Assembly: GCA_949825045.1 (NCBI GenBank)
Contig: OX463829.1
Coordinates: 26,072,715 to 26,136,714 of the forward strand
DNA: 64,000 bases
Reading direction: 5' to 3'
DNA from: Argyresthia goedartella
Taxonomy: Eukaryota > Arthropoda > Insecta > Lepidoptera > Argyresthiidae
Shown here: in pieces, positions 27,201 through 39,200 of the stretch
Layout: every line of letters starts with the position of its first letter
Position numbering within the stretch: the first letter of the stretch is position 1
Notes under the pieces: generated by a model
Databases searched by the model: none
What the model was told of the DNA's origin: nothing
The model's input: only the letters and a program-made list of their open reading frames with translations
Made by a program: the position numbers and the translations under genes

Positions 27201-30200
27201 CCTTCTAATTTTCAAGACTTCCGGGATAACACCATCATTTTTCTCTAGATGGCCGACTCCATTTAGCCCTTAAACATCTTGTGATATTTGCATATTCTGC
27301 GTTGTTATCATCGCAGAATATGGAAGGCTAAAACCTTTCAGATCTTTACTAAAAACAAGAGAATACATTCTCCTTTTCAGATCACCAAGGTGATGAAGGA
27401 GTGGTCAGAACTGGAGGAGCGTTACCAGCAGATGATGACGTCAGACCCTGCTTCCGCCCAGAGCTTCCGTCAACGGATGACTGCCAAGTTCCAGTCTAAT
27501 GTTCAGGTAAAACATTGTTTTTAACTGACTGCAAAAAGGAGTACAATTCGAGTGTTTGTTTTATATGTTTGTTACCCGATTATTTCGTGAACTATGAATG
27601 GATTTTGGTTATTCTTATTTTGATTAGTAGGTCATACGTCAGAGGTGGTCCCATATAAATTTTAGGAAAATTGATAATGCATGTACGAAAAAATCAACAA
27701 AAATAAATAATATATTCACAGATGGCGTTTTAATTTTGTGGTAGGCTTCAGAAAAGGTTTTGAAGAGGACTTTTCGTGTATACGGACCAGAGAGGAAGAA
27801 ATAGGGCTTGAATTGAAGTCGGTTTTTTTAAGTTTTTAACTCGGTGAATGCGTCTCGTGTTTTTTTTTCTTACGGCATAGGCACAGTTGGTACCATATCT
27901 AGATGCTAACCCAGCTTAAATCTCAACAACTACCCAAGTAACAAAAGGCGTCATATAAGAGCTCTATAAGCGAGTTTGCGCCTCTTTTAATGTATGAAAT
28001 CAGGCCTATAACAGTACTATAAGCGCTTATACGCCCAGGAAAAGGCGCACTTTACATGACTAAAGAGTGACGTAGTAGCTTTGTAATAGCTCTATTGAAT
28101 TTCATATAACTTCTATAGCAGTCATGTAAAGTCGCAGCTTGTCACTCATAAGTCCTATAATAGTGATCAAAACGTCTTTACATCACTCCTTAGCGTTATT
28201 ATGGTTACAAAGATCACATTACATCACAACTTAGACCTATAACAGTGCGCAAAACACTTTTATACAACACTTTACATAACAAGATGAAAACAGCGCATCG
28301 CACGACAAGTTTAATTATTCCTCTAAAAAAAATAAAAGGATTCTACTACCAAGGTGAGTACAGTTGTGTTTTTTATATTTCTACGTTACCGTAATGGCGT
28401 AGCTAGCTATTGTTGCGTATTGAATAAAGGTGTTGTGGTGTAATTGTACAGTCATAGAAAGTGCGATGCAAATTTTACCGAGTAACTAGTACGATATGTG
28501 TGTTTATTTTTAAATGCGCCTTCATTTTGACGTCGATTTACTAGTTAAATTATGCAAAAAAATTTGATTTGCCATCTTGCATCTCTTATATGACTAGTTA
28601 GTAATGTAAGGATTGAAGAATAAATGGAGGTTGATTTGGGTTGATGAATTAGAGTTCCTTACAGAAATACGAAAACCACATTTTAATTTTATTTACTTAC
28701 CTATCACGATTTTTCTAAACTTTTTAAAACATAAATCTGTCTTTGTTTTAGGGTGCCATAGTAATAAATATATATATATGGATGTTGACTGCTTTCTGAC
28801 GAAGGATCATTTTACCCTTTCTTTGCTGGAGTGGCCTTAGAAAGAAACCCATTTTATATTATCTCAACATTGTATCAGGTGTGGTCACGTTAATAGTGAA
28901 ATATTGCCAGAACACTTCAAATTAGAAAATACGAATATTTACTTTTTACCATTGTTGAATTTTTTTTGGTGTCAATTTTGTAATTATGCAGCAGCATACG
29001 ATATCTTCACAGCACATCTTCAATAAAGTCGCTGCCGCCGCCCGCCGCGCCGCCGTCAACTCAGATTACATACTACATACATCAATAAACTGATTACATA
29101 CAATATTAATACCTAACCTACGAACCGTCGTCAATTCAAGAGACAAATAATTGAAAGAGTGAATACGTTTGCGGGGCAAGAACATCAAGGTTAGAATTTT
29201 GTTTTATTTATTATATTGTAGATAGGTGAGTTACTACATATTCTATTTTTGTGGGGATTTTTCTTCAATTAAATACCTAGATAGTACCTACGTAAATATA
29301 CTTAGTATGATAGTAGGTATGATTGAATTTACTTAGATAATAATTTATATTTTAACCTAAGTAAAACTCTGACCTTGATCTGCGCAGAAGTCTAAAAAAT
29401 ATGGTATCGTAGGGGTGAAGGCGGAGTACGGAGCGGGGGTTGCATTGTGCGCGAGCGCTCATTGGCTGAGCCGCCCACCCTACTGGGTTGCTTACGGTTG
29501 TGTTGCATTGCACTGCACTGCACGCACTCCACTCAGTCGGTTTCTGCTACTCACGGCGATACGGCGTCTCTCTGAGCTCTGATGTTCAGGGTTTTACTTA
29601 CGTGCCGTGAGGTAGTCGGCAAAAAAGTGGTTTATGAGTTTAGACACCATATTAATATAATTACAATCAGTCCAAGAAAAGATACACAACTTTGACGTAA
29701 GTAGTAGTACATTATAGATGTTCGGAATCTAAACTTTGAATATACCTATAAACTTTGTTGTTTATTGACGCATACTTACACGAACTTAAGCCGTATGTAG
29801 TCCAGATTCTTGGCTGGTTGTAGTTAGGTAGGTTGGTTATCGTTTTAAATAGTGTAAACAAACAATTAATACTTTGATAATAATAATAAAATGAAGCTAG
29901 GCACCCTACTTCTTTTTTAACGTACTTACTCTTTTATTTTTTCAAACCATTTCATAGTATCCATGATATTAGGTAGGTAAATAATAGTGGTTTCCTCTTG
30001 TTACAGAAAAATGCCATTTAAAGTAGTTCAAACCTCTGAAAGAGGTAAGACACTGCTGTCTTGTGTTCCACAAAAATGGGAAAGCGATGGCATATTAATG
30101 TGGCCGAGAAGCAAAGCTGATAAGCTGCTTAAAGCTGAAGAATCAACTCCAAACGAAGAATGGCACTCAATGACTTGTACCGTCAAAAGAAATAATTTAA

Positions 30201-33200
30201 GCTATCACGAGGCACAGTTGGCAATGAATTTAATGTCAGATTATACTGATACTGACGAGGACAACAATTGCACCCTACCACCACCGAAGCAAAAAGGAGA
30301 AAATAACAATTTTAATGATATCGCCACCGCTTGTCTCGAAGTAAGTTTTACCCATGTTAAAAGTAAAATTAGTACCAATACACTGAATACCCCGTATAGG
30401 AGCTTTTTTTAACGGTGACTTATTCAAGCCAAGAATTATTAAGTAAATCGTAATTAAACATAACAATATAACATATGCGTCGCAGCTATAAGCGTTGTTT
30501 GTTTTTAATTTTCATTGGTATATCGTCCGGGGTTCAAACAGGACCTCCAGATCGAGAGGTCGTCGTACTACCCACTACGCCACAACATCCTTGTAAACAT
30601 CCCATAAATATTGAGCAGTAATATGTAGGTATATCTGTTGTCACTTCATCGTGCTCCGTATGAAACGATAGTTAATTGTTTTAGACCATCTGAGAGTAAC
30701 GTGCCATTAGCCTTACAACATAGCTGGCTATAATTCTGCGTAAATGCATAATGATGTCCGTCTTTGCCTAATTACTTCTAATTGTATTTATGTTTTAACG
30801 TAGTATATCAATTTTGTTATAGAAAAGCAAAGCAAAGCAAAGCAAAGGGCCTTTAAACGATAGGATGTTGACGGTAAACCAAGAAGAAACTTTAATGCCC
30901 TACAACTCTACTAAAACAACTCCTGAGGCATCTGAGAACAAAGAAAACGACATAACTGTCAATTATTTAACGACTAACGAGACATACTTATATAAGCACA
31001 GCTAACACAGACATGAATAATTACGAAATTCTGCTACTTGATTCACAAAACCAGAATATAGAAACGACGCGTGATAACATCGCTGAAAAGCTGGACAGTA
31101 TAATTGTAATTCTGGCGACAATGCAAGAAAATCAAAAGTTTCTGGCTGAAACTCAGCAAACACTCATGCTACAAACAGCAGCATTGAATACACAGATGGA
31201 AGAATTGGTAAAAAGGGCATTGGTACCACTAAAGCAAAATGCACTATTTAAACCTATTGCTAGTGTTGATGAACTTCAACACTTCGAAGACAGACTAATT
31301 AATCAAAATCATCAAGAGGAGTTGCTAAAGCAATTGTGTTGTATTTGCGGTATTAGTAAAGGTAAAGGCTTTGACAACTGTTTTAAACTTATTGACATAA
31401 TGTTTGATCGCGGTTTTCTGAAAAATTGTTCATGGACTGGTGTGTCAAGGGATGAAAATTCAAGGAAAGTATGTTTCAAGGTATACTCGCACAATTAAGC
31501 TATTTTATAACGTTATTCAAGTCTCAGATACCAACTTCAGTCAAACTGAGTGTGAACCATTCTTTAAAAATGTTTTAAGAAATTCTTATCGACGCAGTGA
31601 GGCTAAAATGATGCGAGCCTCTGCTCCTAAACACAGACTTAAGAAAACACCTTACAGCAGAACGTCCAGAATTGAGTCTGAGGTAGTTTCAATTGAAAAT
31701 GCTTTAGGTGAAAGTCCTTCTAATGAGGTAGTTTCAATTGAAAATGCTTCAGGTGAAAGTCCTTCTAATAGTGAAGTTCCTGCTTCTACAAGTGGACTGA
31801 ATTAATTAAGACACAATTACAAATCTTGTTCTTCTATAAAAATGTTACCCGGCATATTTTTTTTTTATATATTTGATGTTATTTTTTATGATTTATTACA
31901 CTTTAGCACGGACTTTATTCAATTGTGCAACATAGTATCCTACAATTAACGGCTCCACCTGTAGAATAATTTCGCCTTTAGAAGGGGTTATACCTATCTC
32001 AAAGTAGCGCTTTGCATTGAGCTTTTGTTTAATTTTGACTAGGTCCGGCCTAATACTGTAGGTTAAGAGTAGCGTAGTTTTTAACTTGTTGTTATTTTTT
32101 AAATATTTTTTACTTAGCCCCTTTCGCTAACTGTGGGTTTCTTTATAATCGTTGTAAATGGAAGTTAAATAAAAAGACACGATTAACGAAGCAAACCACG
32201 TTTAGCGAAGATCTTCAAATGGTTAGTGTTTTATTTGTAAACTAGTTTGTCAAATTATCATGACATAATTTGGTATTATTAAAAGGCTGATTATCTGTGA
32301 TTCTTCTTGAAAGTAAATAAATAGAAATTGAGTAATAAACAAATGTGTTTTATTTGTAAGGGTTATACGAGGTGATAACAATGTAGGCATACCACAACAT
32401 ATTATGTACATTTTTTACAACAACATTTAGTTACTTAAAATATGGTATGATACTTTTAATTATATTAAAAGTATATTGTAGGTATACCTACCACATAGGT
32501 TTTTTATAAGATAACTTATCTTAATTTATAGAATGCAACAAAGGTATAAAAAACCATTCACCCCCATAACATATGCACACTAGTTTAGATTTGATGAAAT
32601 CAACATTAATAATCAGATTGGTAGTTGTTGCTGGTACTGAACACTTAGATATATTAAGCATGGAAGAATTGATTGGATTTTCAAAAACATTATCTAGGTT
32701 TTCAATACAATTACCTTCAATCATTATGGTTCCATTATCTAGTTTCATACCAGTGATTTGAACAATTTGGTTTTCTTTGGTTAGTAAAAAGTTATCTGGC
32801 TCCTTTATAGTAAAAATATATGATTCAAACCGCAGTACAGACCCTGATTTTAAATTACATTCCAAACATGGATACGTAAGATTTGAATCGTTCCCGTTAG
32901 ATTGTTTTAATTCTATTCTATTTTGTTCACATATTCGTCTTGCGATTTGCTCCAGTGGTTTGTTACCATGTCTTATTTTTCTTTTGAGACAGTACAGTTT
33001 ATTTTCAAAAGGATAAGCGGAAAAACTTTGTAAGATACCAAACCTTCTCACTTCATCTACAAGATGAATGAGATTGTGCATATTGCTTGTTATGTAACCA
33101 TAGCCGTAATATTTTTTGAAATTTTGAACAAATGAAACTAGCAAAGCATCAGCTAGATCCAAAAAAATAAAATAATTTTCATTGGAACAAATTGTACTAG

Positions 33201-36200
33201 CACAGAAGAAGCACAGGAAATGATGGTAGCAATGTTCATTCATTATTTTCTGTAATATAATCATGCTCAAATAATATAAAAATGTTCTGAATTCAGATCC
33301 TTTCCAATGTGCTAATACATCTATTCCCCTAACAGCTCTGTGTATTTCTTTGGGCATTTTGCAATGTAACAAAAACGTTGATATCATATTTATATCTCGA
33401 GCACACCATTTCGTATCCTTTTTACCGAAATTACCATCCCTCCATCCGGTAAGTAATCGTTTCATGATTCCTAAATCTATTAAGTGAAGTGAATGAGCAA
33501 CAATAAATTGTTCAACCATATCTATAGGTAATTCAAGTAGAGGTGAGTCTGTTTTGTGGTGTCCGCCGTACTTTTTTGCACGAAAGTCTGCGTCATTTCG
33601 TTTAGGACAATCCAATTTTGGGAACACAACAGTGTGAGTGGTATGCGAATATTCTCCCTTTACTGTGCATTTCATGCAGCCGTCTTTTCCGTTATAATTG
33701 CATACTCCTGAAAAAAGGAAAGGCGTTTTTTTATTTTTCGTTCATTGGTAAAATAGACAGCTTAGAGCGATATCACACTTGGCGGATTCAAAGCGGAGTG
33801 GACACGCAGCGTAAACGTCGCGGATGCGCAGCGGAGACGTTGCGTGTCCGCTCCGCTTTGAATCCGCCAAGTGTGATATCGCTCTTAATCTTATGTAGAC
33901 ACATTTTCACATTATACATATATGTACATTGATATGGCATGGGCAGAGCAGAAAGGCTATAGCAATAGGTAAATAGAAGGTACAAGTCACGAAGTGCGTA
34001 AATTGGAACAGTAAAAGTAGTCTTAATATATAAAACGCAAGGTTACTGATTTACTAATCTAGCAAGGCACAGCCCAAACTAATGAACTAATCAGGCTGAA
34101 ATTGGCATGCAGATAGCTGCAATGATTCGCTAAGGATGGATTTTTGGGAATTCAACCCATAAGGGGGTGAAACAGAGGAATGAATTTTATATCTATTGTA
34201 TGCGAACGAAGTCGCAGCGGCCGCTAGTAGGAGGTAATATAAGAGTAGTTTTGGTCTATAATTTTGTAGGTATAATATAATAGTAATCTACAACTAACCT
34301 TTGATCATGGCTCTGGCGGGGGAGTCGCAAAAAACAGCTCGAACTTTCACCTGAACTGCAGTTTTTGTACCGTCCATGTGCTGTATTTCCAGATTGGTTC
34401 TTAATAAAGAACTCATATCGTCAATAAACATTCTGACATAGCTGTTCAAGTCGGAAGGTTTGCTATTACCAGCATATATACCAACCACAATTGGAGGCAG
34501 CGTCGACAGCTCAAAAATGTTACACAATATCGGCCATAGTTGTAGTTTTGAGCTTTTATAGACTGGTAAACCAACTATATTAAAGTTCAGTGAAACTGTA
34601 GTAGGCAAAAAGGAAGACTTTGTAAATATACTATTAGGCATTCTTGTAGACCATTATGCCAATAATGTCCAGAGCCAACGGGTTTTGTAGTTATATTCTG
34701 ACTCGTGCAGAGAAAAGTTCTTGGGTCTTTCGGCAGAATATTTGGAAGAGGTTTGTCTATTATTTGCAGTAATTTTTAAGTGCTTGGTGAGAAATATTGT
34801 ATTCAATTGCCCGAACCTTCAACTGCTCACTGAATTCCTGCAATTTGTCGGCGCCCTCGTCATCGGAATAACTCCCTTCAGAACTAAATGTATCGCTTTC
34901 TGGTTTATTGGGTTCTACAAAAATCGAAGCTCCTATGGAACCCTCACTGCTTTCGTAGGTACGTGCTTTGTTTATGTCGGAGTTTTTGAAACTGATAGTC
35001 GAAGCTAAACCGTTTTCATTGTATCGTTTCAATACTTTACTCCGATAATTACTACTTCTTTTAAAACGTTTCCAACCATTGTAATCCATAATTAACTCTA
35101 TTAATTGTAATAATTTTACTGTGATGTGACTCTGAGAAACATCGACTGTGTAAAAGTACCAATGCAACTGTTATAATACGTATTAGAGATATAGTGTCGC
35201 ACTCGCTGCCAAAATGTCAAAGTTTAGCACTATAACAGCAGCAATTAATACATTTATAACACAACACATATTTAGAACTATAAGTGAACAAGGCCCGCAA
35301 TCTGGAAGCTACTTAGTGATGTAAAATGATTTACAAAGCTGTTATACAACAACAGAGATATAACAGTTACCGCGACACTTTTATGTGATCAATTAGTAAC
35401 AATAAGTTATGTGAAGAATTGTTATAACGCTAACTTGATCTATAGACGTAGAGACCGCATTCATTACATCACTAAACTATAGAAGTGTCTTTTTTTAACT
35501 AATATTACTATTTAGGCTTATAACCAAGTTTAAGACAACATTTATACAAGATAAGTTGTCATATAACATTGGCATTGAAAGCTATTATAGCGCAGTGTTA
35601 AAGCTGTGTTATTATTTATAATATACGGCATTATATGATTGGTTAATATGACTAATTAGCATATAGAGCTAAAAAGTGACAGAAATTCCATTACATCATA
35701 ATTAGGTGACATACAGCTTCTTATAGAGCGTATATACGGCTGTTTAATGATATAAATTTAAATTACATGACTCTTTGTTACTTGGGTAAGATTAGATATA
35801 ACATAAACTTAAAATTAGATATTTGTCATGGATTCGGAGATTCCTGTTTTTTTTAAAGAATACTTATTTTATTTTTAATTAAAAAAAAGGGAGTGAGGCT
35901 GACTGGGTTCTTGTACTTTCCACGCACCATCACGCGGCGACAATAAAAAAAATATTCACTACTATACTGGCCATGTCAGTCCATTATCTGATGTTGAAGA
36001 GCCACGATTTCCCTCTTCTGCAGCACGAATGTCTGACATGAAACTAAGTTCGTCGTCTTCCACAGACCCTGGAAGAAGAAGGGGTGGCGGAACGCCGTCG
36101 CCTCGCCGCCCTTCATCAACAACGGGTGCTGGCTCACCTGGCCCAGCGCCGCCGAACCGCCCTGTCTTGTTACACTCGCTCTTTGAGGGATACTCCGCCC

Positions 36201-39200
36201 AATGTGAGTATACCGTATCACCTTGGCATTGCTAAAATATCTGTTTTGAGTCAAATCATTCCAGGCACTTTGACACTATATTCCGATAGGCATGAACCTT
36301 ATTATGTGACAAACGTATAGGCTGAAGGAGCTGGTAAAAGGCTTTTCAACTTGCGTCACTGATGTTGGACTTTAATTTCATTCCAGAAAATAAGATCAAT
36401 AAACACCATGTATTAACGTTATTTTTGACAACGACATTCTCATATAATGCAGCTAATAGCACCTTTTTTCTAATTCTTTGTTTTCTTTAGTCGACGGTCA
36501 CCTTTAATTGCACGGTTCGTTTATGCGGCAGTGGCTGCGACAGACGCACATATTTTTGTTGTAGATAAAGCAATGACTCTACATTTGTTTTTGTGTTGAA
36601 CGCAGCGGATATCACAGCGTCAGACGCAACGCATCAAACGCACATAAAAATATTTTATCACGATAGTGTTCTATGTATGTTTCGTGAATTACTTCCGGGA
36701 AGCTAAAAAAGTGTTGATTATGCTAAATTATCAATATCTAATTTGGCTTTTTCTTCCAGGCCCACCGCGTCCAGAAATGCCTGCAGCGCCTGGTTCGCGC
36801 ATTAGCCGCCGAGCGCGCAGGCGCCCTCGCGGCGTGGAGGCGCGCCGCCGCCGCGGGCAGGGAGGCCGCCGCTGCTGAGCGCTCCAGGGCTTCGGATAGG
36901 CTTCAGGTATGCACCAGGGCTTCAGTTAGGCTTCAGATATGCACCAGGCCTTCCTATAAGCTTCAGATATGCCCCAGGGCTTCGGATAGGCTTCAGGTAT
37001 AATCCAGGGCTTCGGATAGGCTTCAGGTTTGTTCCGGGGCTTCGAATAGGCTTCAAATATGCTCCAGGGCTTCGGAGAGGCTTCAGGTATGCTCCAGGGC
37101 TTTGGCTAGGCTTCAGGTATGCCCCAGGGCTTCGGAGAGGCTTCAGGTATGCTCCAGGGCTTCGGATAGGCTTCAGGTATGCTCCAGGGCTTCGGAGAGG
37201 CTTCAGGTATGCTCCAGGGCTTCGGGTAGGCTTCAGGTATGCTCCAGGGCTTCGGAGAGGCTTCAAGTATGCTCCAGGGCTTCGGATAGGCTTCAAGTAT
37301 GCTCCAGGGCTTCGGAGAGGCTTCAAGTATGCTCCAGGGCTTCGGATAGGCTTCAGGTATGCTCCAGGGCTTCGGAGAGGCTTCAAGTATGCTCCAGAGC
37401 TACGGATAGGCTTCAGGTATGCTCCAGGGCTTCGGAGAGGCTTCAAGTATGCTCCAGGGCTTCGGATAGGCTTCAGGTATGCTCCAGGGCTTCGGATAGG
37501 CTTCAGGTATGCTCCAGGGCTTCGGAGAGGCTTCAAGTATGCTCCAGGGCTTCGGAGAGGCTTCAAGTATGCTCCAGGGCTTTGGATAGGTTTCAGGTAT
37601 GCTCCAGGGCTTCGGAAAGGCTTCAAGTATGCTTCAAGGCTTCGGATAGGCTTCAAGTATGCTCCAGGCTTCAGATATGCTCCAGGGCTTCAAATAGGCT
37701 TCAGATATTCTCCAGCGCTTCAGATAGGCTTCAGGTATGCTCCAGGGTGTCGAATTAGCTTCAGGTACACTCCAGGACTTCGGATAAAGTCAAAGTCAAA
37801 TTTATTTATTACTGTAGATATTTACATATACTTAGCAAACATCATTTTTTGCCTCTTTTCTAAATTGGACCGCTGTGGGAGAAGAAGGGCGTAGAAACTC
37901 CCACAGATTGATTTTTAGGTCTCTTTTAAAAATTGCCCGTGGCTAATACAAATATTATCTACAGTATTAATTAATTATAATTATAATTATATATATATAT
38001 ATATATTTTATAATTATATATATTATAATTATAAAATAATTACAACATTATTAACAGCAAGGACTGTGTTGAGCTAGATTAACCCCATACATATCTATTT
38101 TTCGGCTAAGTCGGTTTAACATGGTTTTTAAATTGCTCAAATGGTAATTTCTAAATCTACAGAGGTATCTTGTATGTTTGTAGAATATTGTAGAATATAC
38201 TGACCCTTGAAAGAGTTGCTAACCTTCGCCAGTCTAACCTGTCTGTGATTATTTCTTAGGTAAACATTACAGCTATCGCTTTGTTTTTAAAATGTTGTAA
38301 GGTTCTTGCGTACATACATTATATTTTCGAAGATAAATTGACTAGCTACAGTTAGTATGTCAATTTCTTTAAAAAAATCTCTTAAGGAATCTGTTCGTTT
38401 TAAATTATAAATTGATCGAATAGCTCTTTTCTGTAAAAATAGTTTTTGAATATTCACTGCTTTCACCACAACATTATACCATATGAGATGACAATATGAA
38501 AGTAACTAAAATATATTCTAGCCTAGCTAGCTATAGCCTAGATGCACATATCCGTGTTTTGTCTTTTGTTCCTTCAGCGTAAGCCGCAGAACTTAATTTA
38601 CCAGCTTATTCATCTATGTGGGGTCTCCACCGCAATTTGCTATCAATGGTTATTCCAATAAACTTCGTTTCATTTACTAATTCTAACGTGTTGCTGTCTA
38701 ACACTAAACTGGTCTCAACTTGCCTGACATTTGGAAATGAGAATTCGATACACATGGTTTTGCCAGCGTTTAACAATAAATTATTAACTATGAACAATTC
38801 AAGGTTAAAGACAATACACTATCAACATCATCAAAATCTTCTTTTTCAATACTACATCAGCCAATTTCTTCACCATGAAAGGCAGATTGTTAATATATAC
38901 CAGGAATAAGGAATTATCTAATATGGAATTTTGTGGAATGTGGAATCAGATTTAATGCCGTTGACTTCTACCTTTTGAATTTTATTGCTTAAGTATGATC
39001 TTACTAGATCCAACGTTGTAGTTCTAACTCCGTAATTACTTAATTTCATTAGTAGCGTATCATGATCAACACAATCAAATGCCATCAACAAATCGCAAAA
39101 TACTCCGATAGCTTCCTGTGCGGCGTTCCAAGCAGAATAAATATGATATGAAAATGAAAAATGAAAATGAAAATGAAAATGAAAATATTTATTTGTAACA

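Larger units (their letters stand above)
27933..35786. mobile_element. CACTA/EnSpm-like DNA transposon, 7.85 kb
   Basis: The ends are inverted: CCCAAGTAACAAA at 27933-27945 and its complement at 35774-35786. TA flanks both (27931-27932, 35787-35788). Short motifs recur near both ends, notably CTATAACAG-type and TTACATSAC-type, as expected for subterminal transposase-binding repeats of CACTA elements. It carries a + strand DUF4806-type gene (30011-31805) and a - strand transposase (35089-32521) of the tnp2/DUF4218-like animal family. The superfamily label rests on the transposase motifs and subterminal repeats. A 2-bp TA duplication is shorter than the 3 bp usual for CACTA, so a related group is possible. 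Confidence 0.8.

Noticed and set aside
36922..37758. Long open frames on both strands (244 and 218 codons) encoding 10-residue repeats
   Set aside because: They follow from a 30-bp tandem repeat whose unit lacks stops in those frames. No start context, promoter or family similarity; both lie in an Appl intron.
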